Assembly (NCBI GenBank): GCA_964057225.1
Contig: OZ059895.1
Location: forward strand, 23,756,688-23,820,687
Origin: Auanema rhodensis
Taxonomy: Eukaryota > Nematoda > Chromadorea > Rhabditida > Rhabditidae
Reading direction: 5' to 3'
Length of the DNA: 64,000 nucleotides
In this document: positions 49,245 through 61,385 of the stretch, piece after piece
How positions within the stretch are numbered: position 1 is the first letter of the stretch
Layout of the letters: each line of letters begins with the position of its first letter
The notes under the pieces: model-generated
What the model saw: the letters and a program-made list of their open reading frames with translations, nothing else
What the model was told of the DNA's origin: nothing
Databases searched by the model: none
Program-made: the position numbers and the translations under genes

Positions 49245-49948
49245 GCTTCACGTGAAAGATAAAGAGATGCGGTTTTCAAAATTAGATTCCCCATGTCCAT
49301 ATTAGTCTAAAAACAAATTTTTATTGATATTGCTTCATGGTAACCATGACTTTGAAATTTACGTGAACTTTAATTTATGCTAATTAAATGTACACGTGAT
49401 GTGCACTTGGTATGTAACTCGCTTCACATGAAAGATGAAGAGATGCGGTTTTCAAAATTAGATTCCCCATGTCCATATTAGTCTAAAAACAAATTTTTAT
49501 TGCTATTGGTTCATGGTAACCATGACTTTGAAATTTACGTGAACTTTAATTTATGCTAATTAAATGTACACGTGATGTGCACTTGGTATGTAACTCGCTT
49601 CACGTGAAAGATAAAGAGATGCGGTTTTCAAAATTAGATTCCCCATGTCCATATTAGTCTAAAAACAAATTTTTATTGATATTGCTTCATGGTAACCATG
49701 ACTTTGAAATTTACGTGAACTTTAATTTATGCTAATTAAATGTACACGTGATGTGCACTTGGTATGTAACTCGCTTCACATGAAAGATGAAGAGATGCGG
49801 TTTTCAAAATTAGATTCCCCATGTCCATATTAGTCTAAAAACAAATTTTTATTGATATTGGTTCATGGTAACCATGACTTTGAATTTTACGTGAACTTTA
49901 ATTTATGCTAATTAAATGAACACGTGATGTGCACTTGGTATGTAACTC
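49245..49948 (+). repeat. Dimer (352-bp) tandem duplication with a lost CACGTG core
   Basis: GCTT unit followed by a unit with CACATG and A17G, at 49245-49596 and 49597-49948. Each second unit also has private changes. Confidence 0.72.
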
Positions 49949-52900
49949 GCTTCACGTGAAAGATAAAGAGATGCGGTTTTCAAAATTAGATTCCCCATGT
50001 CCATATTAGTCTAAAAACAAATTTTTATTGATATTGCTTCATGGTAACCATGACTTTGAAATTTACGTGAACTTTAATTTATGCTAATTAAATGTACACG
50101 TGATGTGCACTTGGTATGTAACTCGCTTCACGTGAAAGATAAAGAAATGCGGTTTTCAAAATTAGATTCCCCATGTCCATATTAGTCTAAAAACAAATTT
50201 TTATTGATATTGGTTCATAGTAACCATGACTTTGAAATTTACGTGAATTTTAATTTATGCTAATTAAATGTACACGTGATGTGCACTTGGTATGTAACTC
50301 GCTTCACGTGAAAGATAAAGAGATGCGGTTTTCAAAATTAGATTCCCCATGTCCATATTAGTCTAAAAACAAATTTTTATTGATATTTCTTCATGGTTAC
50401 CATGACTTTGAAATTTACGTGAACTTTAATTTATGCTAATTAAATGTACACGTGATGTGCACTTGGTATGTAACTCGCTTCACGTGAAAGATAAAGAGAT
50501 GCGGTTCTCAAAAGTAGATTCCCCCTGTCCATATTAGTCTAAAAACAAATTTTTATTGATATTGCTTCATGGTAACCATGACTTTGAAATTTACGTGAAC
50601 TTTAATTTATGCTAATTAAATGTACACGTGATGTGCACTTGGTATGTAACTCGCTTCACGTGAAAGATAAAGAGATGCGGTTTTCAAAATTAGATTCCCC
50701 ATGTCCATATTAGTCTAAAAACAAATTTTTATTGATATTGCTTCATGGTAACCATGACTTTGAAATTTACGTGAACTTTAATTTATGCTAATTAAATGTA
50801 CACGTGATGTGCACTTGGTATGTAACTCGCTTCACGTGAAAGATAAAGAGATGCGGTTTTCAAAATTAGATTCCCCATGTCCATATTAGTCTAAAAACAA
50901 ATTTTTATTGATATTGGTGCATGGTAACCATGACTTTGAAATTTACGTGAACTTTAATTTATGCTTATTAAATGTACACGTGATGTGCACTTGGTATGTA
51001 ACTCGCTTCACGTGAAAGATAAAGAGATGCGGTTTTCAAAATTAGATTCCCTATGTCCATATTAGTCTAAAAACAAATTTTTATTGATATTGGTTCATGG
51101 TAACCATGACTTTGAAATTTACGTGAACTTTAATTTATGCTAATTAAATGTACACGTGATGTGCACTTGGTATGTAACTCGCTTCACGTGAAAGATAAAG
51201 AGATGCGGTTTTCAAAATTAGATTCCCCATGTCCATATTAGTCTAAAAACAAATTTTTATTGATATTAGTTCATGGTAACCATGACTTTGAAATTTACGT
51301 GAACTTTAATTTATGCTAATTAAATGTACACGTGATGTGCACTTGGTATGTAACTCGCTTCACGTGAAAGATAAAGAGATGCGGTTTTCAAAATTAGATT
51401 CCCCATGTCCATATTAGTCTAAAAACATATTTTTATTGATATTGGTTCATGGTAACCATGACTTTGAAATTTACGTGAACTTTAATTTATGCTAATTAAA
51501 TGTACACGTGATGTGCACTTGGTATGTAACTCGCTTCACGTGAAAGATAAAGAGATGCGGTTTTCAAAATTAGATTCCCCATGTCCATATTAGTCTAAAA
51601 ACATATTTTTATTGATATTGGTTCATGGTAACCATGACTTTGAAATTTACGTGAACTTTAATTTATGCTAATTAAATGTACACGTGATGTGCACTTGGTA
51701 TGTAACTCGCTTCACGTGAAAGATAAAGAGATGCGGTTTTCAAAATTAGATTCCCCATGTCCATATTAGTCTAAAAACAAATTTTTATTGATATTGGTTC
51801 ATGGTAACCATGACTTTGAAATTTACGTGAACTTTAATTTATGCTAATTAAATGTACACGTGATGTGCACTTGGTATGTAACTCGCTTCACGTGAAAGAT
51901 AAAGAGATGCGGTTTTCAAAATTAGATTCCCCATTTCCATATTAGTCTAAAAACAAATTTTTATTGATATTGGTGCATGGTAACCATGACTTTGAAATTT
52001 ACGTGAACTTTAATTTATGCTAATTAAATGTACACGTGATGTGCACTTGGTATGTAACTCGCTTCACGTGAAAGATAAAGAGATGCGGTTTTCAAAATTA
52101 GATTCCCCATTTCCATATTAGTCTAAAAACAAATTTTTATTGATATTGGTTCATGGTAACCATGACTTTGAAATTTACGTGAACTTTAATTTATGCTAAT
52201 TAAATGTACACGTGATGTGCACTTGGTATGTAACTCGCTTCACGTGAAAGATAAAGAGATGCGGTTTTCAAAATTAGATTCCCCATGTCCATATTAGTCT
52301 AAAAACAAATTTTTATTGATATTGGTTCATGGTAACCATGACTTTGAAATTTACGTGAACTTTAATTTATGCTAATTAAATGTACACGTGATGTGCACTT
52401 GGTATGTAACTCGCTTCACGTGAAAGATAAAGAGATGCGGTTTTCAAAATTAGATTCCCTATGTCCATATTAGTCTAAAAACAAATTTTTATTGATATTG
52501 GTTCATGGTAACCATGACTTTGAAATTTACGTGAACTTTAATTTATGCTAATTAAATGTACACGTGATGTGCACTTGGTATGTAACTCGCTTCACGTGAA
52601 AGATAAAGAGATGCGGTTTTCAAAATTAGATTCCCCATGTCCATATTAGTCTAAAAACAAATTTTTATTGATATTGGTTCATGGTAACCATGACTTTGAA
52701 ATTTACGTGAACTTTAATTAATGCTAATTAATTGTACACGTGATGTGCACTTGGTATGTAACTCGCTTCACGTGAAAGATAAAGAGATGCGGTTTTCAAA
52801 ATTAGATTCCCTATGTCCATATTAGTCTAAAAACAAATTTTTATTGATATTGGTTCATGGTAACCATGACTTTGAAATTTACGTGAACTTTAATTTATGC

Positions 52901-54698
52901 TAATTAAATGTACACGTGATGTGCACTTGGTATGTAACTCGCTTCACGTGAAAGATAAAGAGATGCGGTTTTCAAAATTAGATTCCCCATGTCCATATTA
53001 GTCTAAAAACAAATTTTTATTGATATTGGTTCATGGTAACCATGACTTTGAAATTTACGTGAACTTTAATTTATGCTAATTAAATGTACACGTGATGTGC
53101 ACTTGGTATGTAACTCGCTTCACGTGAAAGATAAAGAGATGCGGTTTTCAAAATTAGATTCCCCATGTCCATATTAGTCTAAAAACAAATTTTTATTGAT
53201 ATTGGTTCATGGTAACCATGACTTTGAAATTTACGTGAACTTTAATTAATGCTAATTAAATGTACACGTGATGTGCACTTGGTATGTAACTCGCTTCACG
53301 TGAAAGATAAAGAGATGCGGTTTTCAAAATTAGATTCCCTATGTCCATATTAGTCTAAAAACAAATTTTTATTGATATTGGTTCATGGTAACCATGACTT
53401 TGAAATTTACGTGAACTTTAATTTATGCTAATTAAATGTACACGTGATGTGCACTTGGTATGTAACTCGCTTCACGTGAAAGATAAAGAGATGCGGTTTT
53501 CAAAATTAGATTCCCCATGTCCATATTAGTCTAAAAACAAATTTTTATTGATATTGGTTCATGGTAACCATGACTTTGAAATTTACGTGAACTTTAATTT
53601 ATGCTAATTAAATGTACACGTGATGTGCACTTGGTATGTAACTCGCTTCACGTGAAAGATAAAGAGATGCGGTTTTCAAAATTAGATTCCCCATGTCCAT
53701 ATTAGTCTAAAAACAAATTTTTATTGATATTGGTTCATGGTAACCATGACTTTGAAATTTACGTGAACTTTAATTAATGCTAATTAAATGTACACGTGAT
53801 GTGCACTTGGTATGTAACTCGTTTCACGTGAAAGATAAAGAGATGCGGTTTTCAAAATTAGATTCCCCATGTCCATATTAGTCTAAAAACAAATTTTTAT
53901 TGATATTGCTTCATGGTAACCATGACTTTGAAATTTACGTGAATTTAATTTATGCTAATTAAATGTACACGTGATGTGCACTTGGTATGTAACTCGCTTC
54001 ACGTGAAAGATAAAGAGATGCGGTTTTCAAAATTAGATTCCCCATGTCCATATTAGTCTAAAAACAAATTTTTATTGATATTGGTTCATGGTAACCATGA
54101 CTTTGAAATTTACGTGAACTTTAATTTATGCTAATTAAATGTACACGTGATGTGCACTTGGTATGTAACTCGCTTCACGTGAAAGATAAAGAGATGCAGT
54201 TTTCAAAATTAGATTCCCCATGTCCATATTAGTCTAAAAACAAATTTTTATTGATATTGGTTCATGGTAACCATGACTTTGAAATTTACGTGAACTTTAA
54301 TTTATGCTAATTAAATGTACACGTGATGTGCACTTGGTATGTAACTCGCTTCACGTGAAAGATAAAGAGATGCGGTTTTCAAAATTAGATTCCCCATGTC
54401 CATATTAGTCTAAAAACAAATTTTTATTGATATTGGTTCATGGTAACCATGACTTTGAAATTTACGTGAACTTTAATTAATGCTAATTAAATGTACACGT
54501 GATGTGCACTTGGTATGTAACTCGCTTCACGTGAAAGATAAAGAGATGCGGTTTTCAAAATTAGATTCCCCATGTCCATATTAGTCTAAAAACAAATTTT
54601 TATTGATATTGCTTCATGGTAACCATGACTTTGAAATTTACGTGAATTTAATTTATGCTAATTAAATGTACACGTGATGTGCACTTGGTATGTAACTC

Positions 54699-57600
54699 GC
54701 TTCACGTGAAAGATAAAGAGATGCGGTTTTCAAAATTAGATTCCCCATGTCCATATTAGTCTAAAAACAAATTTTTATTGATATTGGTTCATGGTAACCA
54801 TGACTTTGAAATTTACGTGAACTTTAATTTATGCTAATTAAATGTACACGTGATGTGCACTTGGTATGTAACTCGCTTCACGTGAAAGATAAAGAGATGC
54901 AGTTTTCAAAATTAGATTCCCCATGTCCATATTAGTCTAAAAACAAATTTTTATTGATATTGGTGCATGGTAACCATGACTTTGAAATTTACGTGAACTT
55001 TAATTTATGCTAATTAAATGTACACGTGATGTGCACTTGGTATGTAACTCGCTTCACGTGAAAGATAAAGAGATGCGGTTTTCAAAATTAGATTCCCTAT
55101 GTCCATATTAGTCTAAAAACAAATTTTTATTGATATTGGTTCATGGTAACCATGACTTTGAAATTTACGTGAACTTTAATTTATGCTAATTAAATGTACA
55201 CGTGATGTGCACTTGGTATGTAACTCGCTTCACGTGAAAGATAAAGAGATGCGGTTTTCAAAATTAGATTCCCCATGTCCATATTAGTCTAAAAACAAAT
55301 TTTTATTGATATTAGTTCATGGTAACCATGACTTTGAAATTTACGTGAACTTTAATTTATGCTAATTAAATGTACACGTGATGTGCACTTGGTATGTAAC
55401 TCGCTTCACGTGAAAGATAAAGAGATGCGGTTTTCAAAATTAGATTCCCCATGTCCATATTAGTCTAAAAACAAATTTTTATTGATATTGGTTCATGGTA
55501 ACCATGACTTTGAAATTTACGTGAACTTTAATTAATGCTAATTAATTGTACACGTGATGTGCACTTGGTATGTAACTCGCTTCACGTGAAAGATAAAGAG
55601 ATGCGGTTTTCAAAATTAGATTCCCCATGTCCATATTAGTCTAAAAACAAATTTTTATTGATATTGGTGCATGGTAACCATGACTTTGAAATTTACGTGA
55701 ACTTTAATTTATGCTAATTAAATGTACACGTGATGTGCACTTGGTATGTAACTCGCTTCACGTGAAAGATAAAGAGATGCGGTTTTCAAAATTAGATTCC
55801 CCATGTCCATATTAGTCTAAAAACATATTTTTATTGATATTGGTTCATGGTAACCATGACTTTGAAATTTACGTGAACTTTAATTTATGCTAATTAAATG
55901 TACACGTGATGTGCACTTGGTATGTAACTCGCTTCACGTGAAAGATAAAGAGATGCGGTTTTCAAAATTAGATTCCCCATTTCCATATTAGTCTAAAAAC
56001 AAATTTTTATTGATATTGGTTCATGGTAACCATGACTTTGAAATTTACGTGAACTTTAATTTATGCTAATTAAATGTACACGTGATGTGCACTTGGTATG
56101 TAACTCGCTTCACGTGAAAGATAAAGAGATGCGGTTTTCAAAATTAGATTCCCCATGTCCATATTAGTCTAAAAACAAATTTTTATTGATATTGGTTCAT
56201 GGTAACCATGACTTTGAAATTTACGTGAACTTTAATTTATGCTAATTAAATGTACACGTGATGTGCACTTGGTATGTAACTCGCTTCACGTGAAAGATAA
56301 AGAGATGCGGTTTTCAAAATTAGATTCCCTATGTCCATATTAGTCTAAAAACAAATTTTTATTGATATTGGTTCATGGTAACCATGACTTTGAAATTTAC
56401 GTGAACTTTAATTTTTGCTAATTAAATGTACACGTGATGTGCACTTGGTATGTAACTCGCTTCACGTGAAAGATAAAGAGATGCAGTTTTCAAAATTAGA
56501 TTCCCCATGTCCATATTAGTCTAAAAACAAATTTTTATTGATATTGGTTCATGGTAACCATGACTTTGAAATTTACGTGAACTTTAATTTATGCTAATTA
56601 AATGTACACGTGATGTGCACTTGGTATGTAACTCGCTTCACGTGAAAGATAAAGAGATGCGGTTTTCAAAATTAGATTCCCCATGTCCATATTAGTCTAA
56701 AAACAAATTTTTATTGATATTGGTTCATGGTAACCATGACTTTGAAATTTACGTGAACTTTAATTAATGCTAATTAAATGTACACGTGATGTGCACTTGG
56801 TATGTAACTCGCTTCACGTGAAAGATAAAGAGATGCGGTTTTCAAAATTAGATTCCCCATGTCCATATTAGTCTAAAAACAAATTTTTATTGATATTGCT
56901 TCATGGTAACCATGACTTTGAAATTTACGTGAATTTAATTTATGCTAATTAAATGTACACGTGATGTGCACTTGGTATGTAACTCGCTTCACGTGAAAGA
57001 TAAAGAGATGCGGTTTTCAAAATTAGATTCCCCATGTCCATATTAGTCTAAAAACAAATTTTTATTGATATTGGTTCATGGTAACCATGACTTTGAAATT
57101 TACGTGAACTTTAATTTATGCTAATTAAATGTACACGTGATGTGCACTTGGTATGTAACTCGCTTCACGTGAAAGATAAAGAGATGCAGTTTTCAAAATT
57201 AGATTCCCCATGTCCATATTAGTCTAAAAACAAATTTTTATTGATATTGGTGCATGGTAACCATGACTTTGAAATTTACGTGAACTTTAATTTATGCTAA
57301 TTAAATGTACACGTGATGTGCACTTGGTATGTAACTCGCTTCACGTGAAAGATAAAGAGATGCGGTTTTCAAAATTAGATTCCCTATGTCCATATTAGTC
57401 TAAAAACAAATTTTTATTGATATTGGTTCATGGTAACCATGACTTTGAAATTTACGTGAACTTTAATTTATGCTAATTAAATGTACACGTGATGTGCACT
57501 TGGTATGTAACTCGCTTCACGTGAAAGATAAAGAGATGCGGTTTTCAAAATTAGATTCCCCATGTCCATATTAGTCTAAAAACAAATTTTTATTGATATT

Positions 57601-58745
57601 AGTTCATGGTAACCATGACTTTGAAATTTACGTGAACTTTAATTTATGCTAATTAAATGTACACGTGATGTGCACTTGGTATGTAACTCGCTTCACGTGA
57701 AAGATAAAGAGATGCGGTTTTCAAAATTAGATTCCCCATGTCCATATTAGTCTAAAAACAAATTTTTATTGATATTGGTTCATGGTAACCATGACTTTGA
57801 AATTTACGTGAACTTTAATTAATGCTAATTAATTGTACACGTGATGTGCACTTGGTATGTAACTCGCTTCACGTGAAAGATAAAGAGATGCGGTTTTCAA
57901 AATTAGATTCCCCATGTCCATATTAGTCTAAAAACAAATTTTTATTGATATTGGTGCATGGTAACCATGACTTTGAAATTTACGTGAACTTTAATTTATG
58001 CTAATTAAATGTACACGTGATGTGCACTTGGTATGTAACTCGCTTCACGTGAAAGATAAAGAGATGCGGTTTTCAAAATTAGATTCCCCATGTCCATATT
58101 AGTCTAAAAACATATTTTTATTGATATTGGTTCATGGTAACCATGACTTTGAAATTTACGTGAACTTTAATTTATGCTAATTAAATGTACACGTGATGTG
58201 CACTTGGTATGTAACTCGCTTCACGTGAAAGATAAAGAGATGCGGTTTTCAAAATTAGATTCCCCATTTCCATATTAGTCTAAAAACAAATTTTTATTGA
58301 TATTGGTTCATGGTAACCATGACTTTGAAATTTACGTGAACTTTAATTTATGCTAATTAAATGTACACGTGATGTGCACTTGGTATGTAACTCGCTTCAC
58401 GTGAAAGATAAAGAGATGCGGTTTTCAAAATTAGATTCCCCATGTCCATATTAGTCTAAAAACAAATTTTTATTGATATTGGTTCATGGTAACCATGACT
58501 TTGAAATTTACGTGAACTTTAATTTATGCTAATTAAATGTACACGTGATGTGCACTTGGTATGTAACTCGCTTCACGTGAAAGATAAAGAGATGCGGTTT
58601 TCAAAATTAGATTCCCTATGTCCATATTAGTCTAAAAACAAATTTTTATTGATATTGGTTCATGGTAACCATGACTTTGAAATTTACGTGAACTTTAATT
58701 TTTGCTAATTAAATGTACACGTGATGTGCACTTGGTATGTAACTC
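54699..58745 (+). repeat. 13-monomer (2287-bp) tandem duplication, second copy incomplete
   Basis: Copy one is 54699-56985. The second starts at 56986 and keeps the same order for ten units to 58745: GGTT; GATGCAGT with GGTG; C48T; G88A; T132A with A144T; GGTG; CATATTTTT; G51T; GGTT; C48T with TTTTTGC. The rare TTTTTGC change lies exactly 2287 bp apart in the two copies. G27A (GATGCAGT) is confined to 54172-57337. Confidence 0.8.
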
Positions 58746-60329
58746 GCTTCACGTGAAAGATAAAGAGATGCGGTTTTCAAAATTAGATTCCCCATGTCCA
58801 TATTAGTCTAAAAACAAATTTTTATTGATATTAGTTCATGGTAACCATGACTTTGAAATTTACGTGAACTTTAATTTATGCTAATTAAATGTACACGTGA
58901 TGTGCACTTGGTATGTAACTCGCTTCACGTGAAAGATAAAGAGATGCGGTTTTCAAAATTAGATTCCTCATGTCCATATTAGTCTAAAAACAAATTTTTA
59001 TTGATATTGGTGCATGGTAACCATGACTTTGAAATTTACGTGAACTTTAATTTATGCTAATTAAATGTACACGTGATGTGCACTTGGTATGTAACTCGCT
59101 TCACGTGAAAGATAAAGAGATGCGGTTTTCAAAATTAGATTCCCCATGTCCATATTAGTCTAAAAACAAATTTTTATTGATATTGGTGCATGGTAACCAT
59201 GACTTTGAAATTTACGTGAACTTTAATTTATGCTAATTAAATGTACACGTGATGTGCACTTGGTATGTAACTCGCTTCACGTGAAAGATAAAGAGATGCG
59301 GTTTTCAAAATTAGATTCCCCATGTCCATATTAGTCTAAAAACAAATTTTTATTGATATTGGTGCATGGTAACCATGACTTTGAAATTTACGTGAACTTT
59401 AATTTATGCTAATTAAATGTACACGTGATGTGCACTTGGTATGTAACTCGCTTCACGTGAAAGATGAAGAGATGCGGTTTTCAAAATTAGATTCCCCATG
59501 TCCATATTAGTCTAAAAACAAATTTTTATTGATATTGGTGCATGGTAACCATGACTTTGAAATTTACGTGAACTTTAATTTATGCTAATTAAATGTACAC
59601 GTGATGTGCACTTGGTATGTAACTCGCTTCACGTGAAAGATAAAGAGATGCGGTTTTCAAAATTAGATTCCCCATGTCCATATTAGTCTAAAAACAAATT
59701 TTTATTGATATTGGTGCATGGTAACCATGACTTTGAAATTTACGTGAACTTTAATTTATGCTAATTAAATGTACACGTGATGTGCACTTGGTATGTAACT
59801 CGCTTCACGTGAAAGATAAAGAGATGCGGTTTTCAAAATTAGATTCCCCATTTCCATATTAGTCTAAAAACAAATTTTTATTGATATTGGTTCATGGTAA
59901 CCATGACTTTGAAATTTACGTGAACTTTAATTTATGCTAATTAAATGTACACGTGATGTGCACTTGGTATGTAACTCGCTTCACGTGAAAGATAAAGAGA
60001 TGCGGTTTTCAAAATTAGATTCCCTATGTCCATATTAGTCTAAAAACAAATTTTTATTGATATTGGTTCATGGTAACCATGACTTTGAAATTTACGTGAA
60101 CTTTAATTTATGCTAATTAAATGTACACGTGATGTGCACTTGGTATGTAACTCGCTTCACGTGAAAGATAAAGAGATGCGGTTTTCAAAATTAGATTCCC
60201 CATGTCCATATTAGTCTAAAAACAAATTTTTATTGATATTGGTTCATGGTAACCATGACTTTGAAATTTACGTGAACTTTAATTTATGCTAATTAAATGT
60301 ACACGTGATGTGCACTTGGTATGTAACTC

Positions 60330-61385
60330 GCTTCACGTGAAAGATAAAGAGATGCGGTTTTCAAAATTAGATTCCCCATGTCCATATTAGTCTAAAAACA
60401 AATTTTTATTGATATTGGTGCATGGTAACCATGACTTTGAAATTTACGTGAACTTTAATTTATGCTAATTAAATGTACACGTGATGTGCACTTGGTATGT
60501 AACTCGCTTCACGTGAAAGATAAAGAGATGCGGTTTTCAAAATTAGATTCCCCATTTCCATATTAGTCTAAAAACAAATTTTTATTGATATTGGTTCATG
60601 GTAACCATGACTTTGAAATTTACGTGAACTTTAATTTATGCTAATTAAATGTACACGTGATGTGCACTTGGTATGTAACTCGCTTCACGTGAAAGATAAA
60701 GAGATGCGGTTTTCAAAATTAGATTCCCCATGTCCATATTAGTCTAAAAACAAATTTTTATTGATATTGGTGCATGGTAACCATGACTTTGAAATTTACG
60801 TGAACTTTAATTTATGCTAATTAAATGTACACGTGATGTGCACTTGGTATGTAACTCGCTTCACGTGAAAGATAAAGAGATGCGGTTTTCAAAATTAGAT
60901 TCCCCATTTCCATATTAGTCTAAAAACAAATTTTTATTGATATTGGTTCATGGTAACCATGACTTTGAAATTTACGTGAACTTTAATTTATGCTAATTAA
61001 ATGTACACGTGATGTGCACTTGGTATGTAACTCGCTTCACGTGAAAGATAAAGAGATGCGGTTTTCAAAATTAGATTCCCCATGTCCATATTAGTCTAAA
61101 AACAAATTTTTATTGATATTGGTGCATGGTAACCATGACTTTGAAATTTACGTGAACTTTAATTTATGCTAATTAAATGTACACGTGATGTGCACTTGGT
61201 ATGTAACTCGCTTCACGTGAAAGATAAAGAGATGCGGTTTTCAAAATTAGATTCCCCATTTCCATATTAGTCTAAAAACAAATTTTTATTGATATTGGTT
61301 CATGGTAACCATGACTTTGAAATTTACGTGAACTTTAATTTATGCTAATTAAATGTACACGTGATGTGCACTTGGTATGTAACTC
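60330..61385 (+). repeat. Dimeric (352-bp) higher-order repeat, three copies
   Basis: GGTG units alternate with G51T/GGTT units at 60330, 60682 and 61034, then run into a standard 8-monomer series (units 5, 6, 7, 8, 1) from 61386. Confidence 0.75.

Larger units (their letters stand above)
45000..51000 (+). repeat. Mixed and more diverged satellite domain
   Basis: Units here mix markers otherwise typical of A (G22A) and B (A17G, G51T, G88A) and carry many private changes: CACATG for CACGTG (49421, 49773), CCCGATG (46077), GAATTTTAC units, CATAGTAACC (50125), GGTTACC (50301), AAAGTAG with CCCCTGTCC (50477). The stretch 49245-50828 is the most divergent in the window. Borders are approximate. 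Confidence 0.6.
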
